Source: Akkermansiaceae bacterium
Lineage (GTDB): Bacteria > Verrucomicrobiota > Verrucomicrobiia > Verrucomicrobiales > Akkermansiaceae
Assembly: GCA_015062005.1 (NCBI GenBank)
Contig: SUVL01000011.1
Coordinates: forward strand, 16,208 to 80,207
Direction: 5' to 3'
DNA length: 64,000 bases
A program made the position numbers and the translations under genes. The notes under the pieces are model-generated. The model ran no database searches. It was given only the letters and a program-made list of their open reading frames with translations, and was not told the DNA's origin. Position 1 is the first letter of the stretch; every line of letters starts with the position of its first letter. Below, piece by piece: positions 41,493 through 49,433 of this stretch.

Positions 41493-41640
41493 ATTCAGGA
41501 ACTCTAAAAACTCACTAAATTGGAATTTGTGGGGGAACTCTGTCGGAGCACGGGACTTCAGTCCCGATTGGAAGCACCGTTATTTCGGGACTGAAGTCCC
41601 GTGCCCCGACAACGACAAATATCAATTTATTGCGCAGAGG
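41490..41640. repeat. Dispersed palindromic element, copy F
   Basis: The left end carries GGAACTCTAAAAACTCAC followed by TAAATTGGAATTTGTG, which is the complement of the right end of copy A. The centre is a different palindrome: 41542-41567 and 41585-41610 are 26-bp inverted arms with one mismatch, each containing the palindrome GGGACTTCAGTCCC. The right end has CGACAAATATCAATTT, a worn terminal repeat. It lies just after the secreted protein gene. Confidence 0.82.
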
Positions 41641-41732
41641 GGGGGCTTCTTCCAAAATGTTGCTGATATTACTATTCTCTACAAAATCATTGGGGCACGT
41701 GTGACATCCAACACCACTTTTATAAAGGACTC

Positions 41733-42773
41733 TTAATGAATAAATAGCGTCACACTCTTCACCAACCAGTAGCCACCGAAAATCAGCCAGCAGAACAGCA
41801 GCAAAGCCAACAGGAAAGGCTTTGGCCCAGCCTTGCAGAACTTGTCAAAACTCGTTTCGACACCCAGCGCCGTCATAGCCATCGTAAGCATGAAGGTGGA
41901 AAGAGTGCGAATGGAGTCAGCCGCCCACATCGGAATAATCCCCAGCGAGTTCACGCCAATAGCTGCCAAAAAGAGGAAAGGAAAAACGGGCATGCTGATT
42001 TTACAGCTTTGACCCGAGGACGTATTTTGGCGAGACAGCATGAAAGCGAGCACCACTAGCACAGGAGCCAGCAGAATCACACGCACCATCTTCACGATAA
42101 CAGCCGGTCGCTTAATGGAATCCGAAGAAAGTCCAGCAGCATCCATAGCCTCACCGGCACCGTACACATGAGCCACTTCATGAAGAGTACCCCCGGTATA
42201 GAGGCCCATCTGTCCGGCATCCAGATCAAACACGCCTACCCTGTACAGCGTAGGATAAAGGAACATTGCAACAGTACCGAAAATCACGACGGTGGAGACG
42301 GCCACAGCTGTCTTGTACGGCTCCCCCTTCACCACGGGTTCGGCCCCAAGCACGGCCGCAGCACCGCATATCGAGCTTCCCACGGATGTAAGCAGGGCTG
42401 TTTGCGAATCCATCTTCAGCAAACGTCCCAGTACCACTCCCAGAATAAGTGTAAAACTCACCACCACTACATCCACCACGATAGCGGGCAAGCCCACAGC
42501 CAGCACGTCACTCACTGTAATTTGAAAGCCATACAACACGATACCTGTGCGTAACACCTGCCGAGTACAAAATGCTATGCCAGGGTTCCACTCAGTCGGC
42601 ACTTGCTTCCTGAGGGTATTCGCATACACCATACCCAGAATGATACCGACAATCAGAGGGCTCAGTCTCAGTATCTTCACCCACTCAAATCCTGCCACAA
42701 GCGTGGCCGTGCATGCAAACAGCACGATGAGCAGAATCCCTGAAAAAAAGGCGGCTTTCTTTGTTTTATCCAT
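41733..42773 (-). CDS. YeiH-family putative sulfate/anion exporter
   Basis: A 346-aa membrane protein with about ten helices, of the YeiH/UPF0324 family. Diagnostic segments are LSPLIVGIILGMVYANTLR, RTGIVLYGFQITVSDV, SVGSSICGAAAVLGAEPVVKG and GLYTGGTLHEVAHVYGAGEAMD. Its start at 42773 fits the family; the in-frame ATG at 42815 adds a non-conserved stretch. Exported substrate is uncertain: sulfate, sulfite or taurine-derived sulfonates have been proposed for relatives. Mucin is sulfated, which makes an exporter plausible here, but this is inference. Confidence 0.88.
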   Translation of the reverse strand: MDKTKKAAFFSGILLIVLFACTATLVAGFEWVKILRLSPLIVGIILGMVYANTLRKQVPTEWNPGIAFCTRQVLRTGIVLYGFQITVSDVLAVGLPAIVVDVVVVSFTLILGVVLGRLLKMDSQTALLTSVGSSICGAAAVLGAEPVVKGEPYKTAVAVSTVVIFGTVAMFLYPTLYRVGVFDLDAGQMGLYTGGTLHEVAHVYGAGEAMDAAGLSSDSIKRPAVIVKMVRVILLAPVLVVLAFMLSRQNTSSGQSCKISMPVFPFLFLAAIGVNSLGIIPMWAADSIRTLSTFMLTMAMTALGVETSFDKFCKAGPKPFLLALLLFCWLIFGGYWLVKSVTLFIH

Positions 42774-42941
42774 AAAATTGCGGCGCCTTATATCACAAAC
42801 AATTAACAAATTCAACCCTTATTTGGACTCGCAACATAGCAAACAAACTCGGCTGCTAAAGAGCGGGCGCACCCGGTTCAAGCTCATGATAGAACTCACT
42901 TCGAGCTTTTCATCAAGCCGACTATATGATAAAAGGAAGTC

Positions 42942-44705
42942 ATGATTCTTCGCAATAGAGTGATGCTCGTCGCAGGTGCCGCGCTGGCAACTGGTCAGAT
43001 TGTCCAGGCTCAGGCCCCGGCAGACAGACACCCGGCCTATGATGCCGCAGTGACCGATATCCCCGGCATCTATCCTGAAGCCACAGAACTGAAAATAACC
43101 GCTTCTCCGGATAACCGCATCTTTTTGGGCAGTGCGCGCCCCTTTCACGAAGAAATCACCCCCGAGGCCGTGGAGCTGAAAGCCTGGCGCGGAGAGCGCA
43201 GCAACTGCCAGCTGGTGGTTTCCACAGGATACGCTCAGGCAAATCTCCGTGTGACCAGTTCCCCGCTGCGCCTGGGCAAGCACGAAATTGCCACCTCGGC
43301 AAGCATGATTCGCTATACCCGGGCAGGGCAGCGCATTACGGCAGATGTCATCGGCCACGAGAATGAGTGCAAGCACGCTGCCGGAGCTCACCGCGCCATC
43401 TGGTTTGAAGCAAATGTACCGCAGAATGCCGAGCCCGGCGTCTACCGCGGCACAGTCACCGTGACCGCCCCGGGCTGTGAACCGGCTGTGCAGGAAATCA
43501 CGCTGGAAGTGCAGCCCGCCACCCTCCCCGCCCCGGAGGCATGGAAAATGCACCTCGACCTCTGGCAGCACCCGCAATCTGTGGCACGCTGGCACGATGT
43601 GGAAGCCTGGTCACCCGCACATTTCGAACTTCTGCGTCCGCTCATGCAGCGACTGGCGGCAGCTGGTCAGAAGTGCATCACCTGCACCTTGCTGGATGAA
43701 GCCTGGAACGCCCAGACCTACGACTGGTTCCCCAGCATGATTCACTGGGTGAAAGGCCGCGATGGCGTGATGCGCTATGACTACAGCATCCTGGATAAGT
43801 GGATACACTTCATGCACGATGAAATCGGAATCCGCGAGCAGATCAGCTGCTATTCCATGCTCCCGTGGCACCTGAGCATCAAATACTACGATGAAGCCAC
43901 CGGAGAAATGGCCATAGCGAAAGCCGAACCCGGCACACCCGCGTTTGAAGCACTCTGGGCGCCTTTCCTGCGCGATTTCCACAAGCACATGCAGGATAAA
44001 GGCTGGGCGGAGAAGACCTGCATCGCCATCGATGAGCGCCCCGACCGCATGGTGCGTGAGGCTATGCGGCTGGTGAAGGAAAATGCTCCGTCATTCCGTA
44101 TTGCTTCGGCAGTAGACAAGCCCTCAGAACTCACACGCGAAGTCTACAACATTTCCCCGGTCATCACACATGCCGGAACCGTCCTGGGAGATCTGCTGCG
44201 CGAGCGCAAGGCCGCAGGCAAGGTTACCACGTTCTATGTATGCATGCATCCGCTGGTGCCGAACACCTACACGACATCTGCCCCGGCCGAGGCTGAATGG
44301 CTCGGGTTCTTTGCCGCTGCCAACCACCTGGATGGGTTCCTGCGCTGGGCCTATAATTCATGGAACCGCAACCCGCTCCAGACCACCGATTTCGGTAATT
44401 GGACCACGGGCGACTGCTTCCTGGTATACCCCGGCAACAGAAGTTCCATCCGCTTTGAGCGTCTGCGCGATGGTATCGAAGAGTACGAGAAAATCCGGCT
44501 TCTGCGCGAACGCGCCAAGGAATCCCCCGAGGCAGCGGCCATCGTCGATAGCATGAACTCCCGCCTTGCCGCCATCTTCACCGTTGAGCGCAGCAGCCAA
44601 TACTACATTCACGCCCAGGATGTGAAGAATGCCCGCGCCATCGTGGATGAAACCCTGACTGCGCTGAATGCACTGCAGGAAGCCCCGGCCGAGCCCATGC
44701 CATAA
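42942..44705 (+). CDS. GH123/DUF4091-type glycoside hydrolase
   Basis: A secreted 587-aa enzyme with a signal peptide (MILRNRVMLVAGAALATGQIVQA, cleavage near 24). It has an N-terminal beta-sandwich (ANVPQNAEPGVYRGTVTVTAPG near residue 155) and a TIM-barrel of the DUF4091/GH123 type with the adjacent acid pair in CIAIDERPDR (D364-E365), as expected for substrate-assisted removal of N-acetylgalactosamine. HLDGFLRWAYNSW and GDCFLVYPG then SIRFERLRDGIEEYE are typical of the C-terminal part. It probably trims terminal GalNAc from mucin glycans. No clear sorting tail. A repeat element follows. Confidence 0.88.
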   Translation: MILRNRVMLVAGAALATGQIVQAQAPADRHPAYDAAVTDIPGIYPEATELKITASPDNRIFLGSARPFHEEITPEAVELKAWRGERSNCQLVVSTGYAQANLRVTSSPLRLGKHEIATSASMIRYTRAGQRITADVIGHENECKHAAGAHRAIWFEANVPQNAEPGVYRGTVTVTAPGCEPAVQEITLEVQPATLPAPEAWKMHLDLWQHPQSVARWHDVEAWSPAHFELLRPLMQRLAAAGQKCITCTLLDEAWNAQTYDWFPSMIHWVKGRDGVMRYDYSILDKWIHFMHDEIGIREQISCYSMLPWHLSIKYYDEATGEMAIAKAEPGTPAFEALWAPFLRDFHKHMQDKGWAEKTCIAIDERPDRMVREAMRLVKENAPSFRIASAVDKPSELTREVYNISPVITHAGTVLGDLLRERKAAGKVTTFYVCMHPLVPNTYTTSAPAEAEWLGFFAAANHLDGFLRWAYNSWNRNPLQTTDFGNWTTGDCFLVYPGNRSSIRFERLRDGIEEYEKIRLLRERAKESPEAAAIVDSMNSRLAAIFTVERSSQYYIHAQDVKNARAIVDETLTALNALQEAPAEPMP

Positions 44706-44756
44706 GGCAGGGTTTTCTTATTGCTCCGGCAATTAAAGAATATTGCTTGGACTCAA

Positions 44757-44949
44757 CGACAAATTGGAATTTGTCGTTCCGACAAAAGTACGAAGTACGA
44801 GGTGGGAGGTACGAAGTGAAAGTTCCGCGAGCCATGCGGCTCGCCATTTGTTATCAATAGAAAACACCTGCAGGCGCCAGCCTGCCTGACTTTATACTTC
44901 GCACTTCCCACTTCGTACCTCGTACTTCTGCATATTCCAATTTGTCCGT
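44757..44949. repeat. Dispersed palindromic element, copy D
   Basis: Terminal inverted repeats are clear: GACAAATTGGAATTTGTCG at the left (44758-44776) and ATTCCAATTTGTC at the right (44934-44946). Inside are arms rich in CGAAGTACGAGGT on the left and its complement on the right, then GAAAGTTCC, the hairpin GCGAGCC-atgc-GGCTCGC and CATTTG. The gap between the GH123 gene and oppC (44706-45023) holds little else. Confidence 0.85.
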
Positions 44950-45023
44950 CACCACCAATACGGATAACGCAACAATCTTTAACTGCCTCATCAATAAAAA
45001 GCAGGCCTGCCCGCGGTGCTCCC

Positions 45024-45965
45024 TTAATCCTTTGCGGATTTGGGGTCGAGAGCATCGCGGAGTCCGTCGCCGAGGAAATTGAGGGCCAGGAGCGTGAGGC
45101 AGAAGAAGAGCGCCGGGAAGAAAAGGAGCTCTGGCGAGGCTTCCATGCGGTCGGCTCCTTCCTTGATGAGGGTGCCCCAAGAAGAGTTGGGAGCGCGCAC
45201 CCCCAGGCCGATGAAGGAAAGCGTGCTTTCGGTGAGCATGATGCCGGGCACGGCAAGGGTGGTATAGACCACCACGGTGCCAAGCAGATTGGGGGCAATG
45301 TGGCAGAAGAGGATGCGGAGGTGCCCGAGCCCCAGGGAGCGGGCTGCGAGCACATATTCCTGTGCCTTAATCTCCAGAGTCTGGGTGCGGACAATACGCG
45401 CAAGGGTGAGCCAGCCGAGCGCACCAATGGCGATGAACAGCGGTACCAGCCCGAGGATAGGGGCCACGCTTTCGCGGCTCCAGCCGGTGTGCTCCACCAC
45501 CCAGTTGGTGAGCTCGCGGCTGGGTTCCTCGATGCTCAGGGAAAACACGATGACCAGCACGATGAAAGGCAGTGCGAAAAGCACATCGACCGTGCGCATC
45601 ATGAGTGCATCTGTGCGCCCTCCCACATAGCCGGAGATAAGCCCGTAGCTGAGGCCGATGACGAAGGATACCGCCGTGGCCACCAGCCCCACCAGCAGAG
45701 AGATGCGGCCACCATAGAGCACACGGGCAAGCAGGTCACGCCCCAGCTGGTCGGTGCCGAAGGGATGCGCCCAGCTGCAATCGGCGGCAATGCTGGACAG
45801 GTTGGTGGCGTTCGGGTTGGCGATGCAGGGGAAAAGAGGCAGCACGAAACAGGCCAGCGCCATGAGCAGAAGGAAGACAAGCGAGGCCATGGCGGCGCGA
45901 TTGCGACACAGACGGCGGCGGGCGTCTTTCCAGAGGGAGTTTCCTTGTTCGTAGTTCTTCTTCAT
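45024..45965 (-). CDS. Oligopeptide ABC transporter permease, OppC-like
   Basis: A 313-aa inner-membrane permease with six helices and a preceding cytoplasmic stretch (KDARRRLCRNRAAMASL). HPFGTDQLGRDLLARVLYGGRISL is the family marker for the OppC/DppC group, and the ATPase-docking EAA loop is LEIKAQEYVLAARSLGLGHLRILFCHI. LSFIGLGVRAPNSSWGTLI is also conserved. It is third after oppA and oppB and 9 nt after oppB. No ATPase gene follows: the next bases are a repeat and the GH123 gene on the other strand. Confidence 0.93.
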   Translation of the reverse strand: MKKNYEQGNSLWKDARRRLCRNRAAMASLVFLLLMALACFVLPLFPCIANPNATNLSSIAADCSWAHPFGTDQLGRDLLARVLYGGRISLLVGLVATAVSFVIGLSYGLISGYVGGRTDALMMRTVDVLFALPFIVLVIVFSLSIEEPSRELTNWVVEHTGWSRESVAPILGLVPLFIAIGALGWLTLARIVRTQTLEIKAQEYVLAARSLGLGHLRILFCHIAPNLLGTVVVYTTLAVPGIMLTESTLSFIGLGVRAPNSSWGTLIKEGADRMEASPELLFFPALFFCLTLLALNFLGDGLRDALDPKSAKD

Positions 45966-45974
45966 GGCGGAATA

Positions 45975-46904
45975 TCAGGCGGCTCCCTGCGAGCGGAGCC
46001 GGGGGTTGAGGGCGACCAGCACGAGGTCCACCACGAGGTTGGCAATCACGATGAGCACGCCATAGCAGAACACCAGGCCCTGGATGAGGAAGTAGTCGCG
46101 GTCGGTGGTGGCATTCACGAAGTGCAGCCCCATGCCCGGCACCTGGAAACAGGTTTCCACCACAAAGGAACCGGTGATGAGCGCCGCAAAAGCCGGCCCC
46201 AGATACGAAACCGCCGGCAGCAGCCCGCTGCGCAGCGCATGCACAAACAAGAGCCGCCCTGCCCTCACGCCTTTGGCGCGAGCCGTGCGGATGAAATCAG
46301 CCGCGAGCACCTCGACCATGCCGCCTCGCGTCAGGCGGGCAATATATGCGGCATTGATGAGCCCCAGGGTGAGCGCCGGCAGCACGGCGCAGAGAGGGTC
46401 ATCCCACCCGGCCACGCTGAGCCCCGGCACATGCATGCCCAGGCTGAGCCCGAAGAGCGGCGCAATCACAAAAGCGGGGATGCAGATACCCGCCATGGCC
46501 AGCAGCATGAAGAGCGAATCCGGCCAGCGGTTGCGCCAGTAGGCTGCCAGCATGCCCGCCGGGATTCCCAGCACAATGGCGATGCCCATGCCCAGCACAC
46601 CCAGCCAGAGAGACACCGGGAAGGCCTGCGCAATGATATCTGCCACCTGCACCCCCTCACGCACCAGCGAGGGTCCGAAATCGCCGTTGCAGAGGATGCC
46701 TTTCCAATAGTTCAGGTACTGCAACAGCGGGCTCTGGTCTAATCCGTAGAGCGAATTGAGCTGAGCCATGATGTGCTCCGGCAGTTTGCGCTCTCCCAGG
46801 AAAGGATTGCCCGGCAGCAGGCGCACCAGGAAAAAGGTGATGGTCTGCAACACGAAAATCACGAGGACACCCTGCCCGAGACGCTTGAGAAGTAACTTTG
46901 TCAT
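45975..46904 (-). CDS. Oligopeptide ABC transporter permease, OppB-like
   Basis: A 309-aa permease with six helices. LLKRLGQGVLVIFVLQTITFFLVRLLPGNPF is the family N-terminus, and the EAA loop lies in MVEVLAADFIRTARAKGVRAGRLLFVHALR. ITGSFVVETCFQVPGMGLHF is conserved. The start overlaps the oppA stop by 4 nt (ATGA). Confidence 0.94.
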   Translation of the reverse strand: MTKLLLKRLGQGVLVIFVLQTITFFLVRLLPGNPFLGERKLPEHIMAQLNSLYGLDQSPLLQYLNYWKGILCNGDFGPSLVREGVQVADIIAQAFPVSLWLGVLGMGIAIVLGIPAGMLAAYWRNRWPDSLFMLLAMAGICIPAFVIAPLFGLSLGMHVPGLSVAGWDDPLCAVLPALTLGLINAAYIARLTRGGMVEVLAADFIRTARAKGVRAGRLLFVHALRSGLLPAVSYLGPAFAALITGSFVVETCFQVPGMGLHFVNATTDRDYFLIQGLVFCYGVLIVIANLVVDLVLVALNPRLRSQGAA

Positions 46905-48526
46905 GGTTTCACTTGCACGGCATCCAGCGGGTGGTTATCGAGCAGCAGCGGGTGCCAGCCGCTCACGGCGGGGGATTTGAGATAGGTGCGCTCGCTCCAA
47001 TACAGCGGGATGACAGGCTGAGCCTCAAGCATGAGCTGCTCTGCTCGGCGCAGATGGGTCCGGCGTTCATCCGCAGCACCGGTGGCGCGGGCGGCAGCCA
47101 GGGCGGCATCGCAGTCCGGGCTTCCCCAGCCGGTGCAATTATTGCCACCACCACTGCGCCAGAGTTCCACAAAGGTGGCAGCATCCAGAAAATCGCCGCT
47201 CCAGGAGGAAGAGGATATATCGTAATCTCCATTCTGCTGGGCGGCCTTGTAGGCGGTCCATTCACAGGCGCGGATTTCCACGTGAATGCCCAGTTCCTTC
47301 TGCCACATAGCCTGGATGGTCTCAGCCATCACGCGTTGCACATCGCGGCTGGTGGTCATGATTTCCAGCGTAGGGAAGCCTTTCCCTTCCGGATAGCCTG
47401 CCTCGGCCAGCAAACGGCGTGCCTGCCCGGCAGCCAGCCGGCGGTTGTATGCCGATGCAGCTTCTACAGAGTAGCCGGCACCGGGCGGCGTGAAAGTGGT
47501 GGCCGGTCGCCCCGCGCCACGCACCACATCATTCACCAGCGTCTCGCGGTCGATGGCCAGCGAGAGCGCACGGCGCACGCGCACATCATCCAGCGGCGGG
47601 CGGGTGGTGTTCAGACGGTAGAAAATGGTGCAATAGTAGGGGTCCTGGCAGTAGGCATCCGGGCGGCGGGCTTTAGCCACACTCAGCAGCTCCGGCGGCA
47701 CGTTGTTGGAAATGTGCAGCTTACCATCCATGAACATGCGGGTCTCCGTGTAGCCGTTCACAATGGGCAGGAAGCGTATGCCGCGGTTACGCACTTCATC
47801 CGCACGCCAGTAGCGCGGATTCGCTGCCACGGACAAGTAATCGTTAAAGTGATGGGAATCCAGCACATACGCACCATTCCCCACCCAGTTGCCGTCGCGG
47901 CTCCACAGGCTGCGGCGGTCGAGCATGCCACCGTGCGCCTCCACCGCATGCGCCGGCACCGGGCACCAGGTAAAATGCAGCAACAGGTGCAGCAGATGCG
48001 GCGTGGGGCCGGAAAGACGCAGCTTCAGCGTGCGGGAGTCCTGCGCTTTCACGCCCACGGCTGACCAGTCGCAACGGCCCCGGTTGAACGCCTCTGCATT
48101 CTCCAGCGGATAGAGCATCTCGGCATATTTGCCACCGAACTGCGGGTGCAACAGGCGCTTGTAGGCGTACTCAAAATCATGCGCTGAAACGGGCTTGCCG
48201 TCGCTCCACTGCGCCTCGCGCAGGTGGAAAGTCCACTCCGTTGCATCGGCGTTGTGTTCCCAGCGTTCGGCCATGCCGGGGTGAATGCGCGTTTCATCCT
48301 GAGCATCCGGGCGGACCAGGCCTTCCAGCAGAGACGCAATGATTTTGCCATCAGCCACAGCGGTGGCCTTGTGCGGGTCCAGGCTCAGCGGCTCCTGATT
48401 GTTGCCCACGATGAGAATCCCCTGCTCCGCCGCTTTTTCTGCCGAGCTGCGCGAATCCCCGCAGCCCGCCAGCAGCAGGACCGCAAGAGATACACAGATG
48501 AACGGCAACAACTTCACGCGCCCCAT
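46901..48526 (-). CDS. Oligopeptide-binding lipoprotein, OppA/SBP_bac_5-like
   Basis: A 541-aa substrate-binding protein with a lipoprotein signal (LAVLLLAGC, Cys at residue 22). The family 5 pattern is visible: EPLSLDPHKATAVADGKIIASLLEGLV near residue 45, WTFHLREAQWSDGKPVSAHDFEYAYKRLL near residue 98, NGAYVLDSHHFNDYLSVAANPRYW near residue 227, and FYRLNTTRPPLDDVRVRRALSLAIDRE near residue 300. It delivers peptides to the permease encoded by the next two genes. With the M20 dipeptidase it suggests peptide use. Confidence 0.94.
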   Translation of the reverse strand: MGRVKLLPFICVSLAVLLLAGCGDSRSSAEKAAEQGILIVGNNQEPLSLDPHKATAVADGKIIASLLEGLVRPDAQDETRIHPGMAERWEHNADATEWTFHLREAQWSDGKPVSAHDFEYAYKRLLHPQFGGKYAEMLYPLENAEAFNRGRCDWSAVGVKAQDSRTLKLRLSGPTPHLLHLLLHFTWCPVPAHAVEAHGGMLDRRSLWSRDGNWVGNGAYVLDSHHFNDYLSVAANPRYWRADEVRNRGIRFLPIVNGYTETRMFMDGKLHISNNVPPELLSVAKARRPDAYCQDPYYCTIFYRLNTTRPPLDDVRVRRALSLAIDRETLVNDVVRGAGRPATTFTPPGAGYSVEAASAYNRRLAAGQARRLLAEAGYPEGKGFPTLEIMTTSRDVQRVMAETIQAMWQKELGIHVEIRACEWTAYKAAQQNGDYDISSSSWSGDFLDAATFVELWRSGGGNNCTGWGSPDCDAALAAARATGAADERRTHLRRAEQLMLEAQPVIPLYWSERTYLKSPAVSGWHPLLLDNHPLDAVQVKP

Positions 48527-48842
48527 TCTACCACAGCAGCAGAGACTTTCAAGTGCTCAATGCGTCAATTAAAATCAGGAATTAGGAATTACGAAGTAAT
48601 AGTTCCGCGGGAGTTCGCCCGCCAGTATGGAATTATTTGATGAACAGTGACAAGGCGAAGGCGCCTGTCACGGCGTAGGCAATTGCCGGAGGCGGAAACG
48701 GAGCTTATTCGTATTTTGTCGGAACAACTAAGTATTTTTGTCAGCGGTGTAGAAAACTGGCATTTTCTGACGTACTTCTAACTGGTAAAGCACCGTTCGT
48801 GCGCCTATACTAATGGAGTAACCTGATACCAAAACACAGACT
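48527..48842. other. Intergenic region upstream of the Ala-rich secreted protein
   Basis: A 316-bp gap between divergent genes. Its left half (48567-48725) is a worn copy of the dispersed element, listed separately. The right half has TATACT near 48806 as a candidate -10 box for the gene at 48843, with no good -35 box. No other gene is seen. Confidence 0.45.
48567..48725. repeat. Dispersed palindromic element, worn copy E
   Basis: Contains AATTAGGAATTACGAAGTAA, then AGTTCC, a hairpin GCGGG-agttcg-CCCGC and CAGTATGG. This is the AGTTCC-hairpin-CCA unit seen in copies A to D with a different stem sequence. The right part (GCCGGAGGCGG and TTTTGTCGGAAC) may be remnants of a second hairpin and the terminal repeat. 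Confidence 0.55.
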
Positions 48843-49331
48843 ATGAAGAAATTCGCCCTTATTCTCGCACTGGCTGCCATCGGCAGCGCTTCCGCCGCCA
48901 TCACTATTCCCACCAGCAAGGCTGAGTGGAAGTCTGCCGCTGACGCCAAGAAGGCCGCTGCCAAGGCCGACAGCGATGCCAGGAAGGCCGCTGCCAAGAA
49001 AGCAGTGACTGACAAGATTGCCGCCGCCAAGGCAGAAGCCGCCGCCAAGGACGCCGCTGCCAAGAAGGCCGTGACCGATGCCATCACCGAAAAAGCCACC
49101 GCCGCCCAGGCCAAGGTGAACGAAGCCAGCGCCAAGGTTGCCGAGGCTCAGGCCCAGGTAGATTCCGCCAAGAAAGCAGTATCTGATGCCAAGGCCAAGG
49201 CTGAGGACCTGAAGAACAGTTGCAGCTCCTGCGGTTCCTGCAGCAAGCCCAAGGTAGAGGTGGAGAAACCCGCCATCGAGCTGAATGAAACCGGCATCCA
49301 GATTAAGAAGCCGAGCATCAAGCTTAAGTAA
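48843..49331 (+). CDS. Ala/Lys-rich secreted coiled-coil protein with Cys cluster
   Basis: A 162-aa protein with a signal peptide (MKKFALILALAAIGSASA, cleavage near 18). Residues about 28-118 are an uninterrupted Ala/Lys/Asp-rich helix with a loose repeat (DARKAAAKKAVTDKIAAAK, DAAAKKAVTDAITEKA). Then comes NSCSSCGSCSKPK, four Cys in nine residues, and a Pro/Lys/Ile tail with a repeated KPAIEL / KKPSIKLK pattern. It may form a rod in the envelope with a metal-binding or disulfide cap, but this is inference. It is followed by a strong terminator, so it forms a single transcription unit. Confidence 0.75.
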   Translation: MKKFALILALAAIGSASAAITIPTSKAEWKSAADAKKAAAKADSDARKAAAKKAVTDKIAAAKAEAAAKDAAAKKAVTDAITEKATAAQAKVNEASAKVAEAQAQVDSAKKAVSDAKAKAEDLKNSCSSCGSCSKPKVEVEKPAIELNETGIQIKKPSIKLK

Positions 49332-49357
49332 AACTCTGACGAAATCAGATTCACCAA

Positions 49358-49386
49358 CGCCCGGGATTCTTTTCCCGGGCGTTTTT
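49358..49386 (+). terminator. Rho-independent terminator
   Basis: An 8-bp stem (CGCCCGGG at 49358-49365 with CCCGGGCG at 49374-49381), an 8-nt loop and five T. It ends the Ala-rich secreted protein gene. Confidence 0.92.
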
Positions 49387-49398
49387 GCATGATTTGAC

Positions 49399-49427
49399 TT
49401 CACAATCGAATAGAAAGCTGCTAAAAT
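49399..49427 (+). promoter_or_regulatory. gpmI promoter, apparently leaderless
   Basis: TTCACA at 49399-49404, a 17-bp spacer and TAAAAT at 49422-49427, with the ATG 6 nt later at 49434. No Shine-Dalgarno sequence. The layout is the same as at gltX and the ZIP gene. Confidence 0.6.
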
Positions 49428-49433
49428 AGCGCC

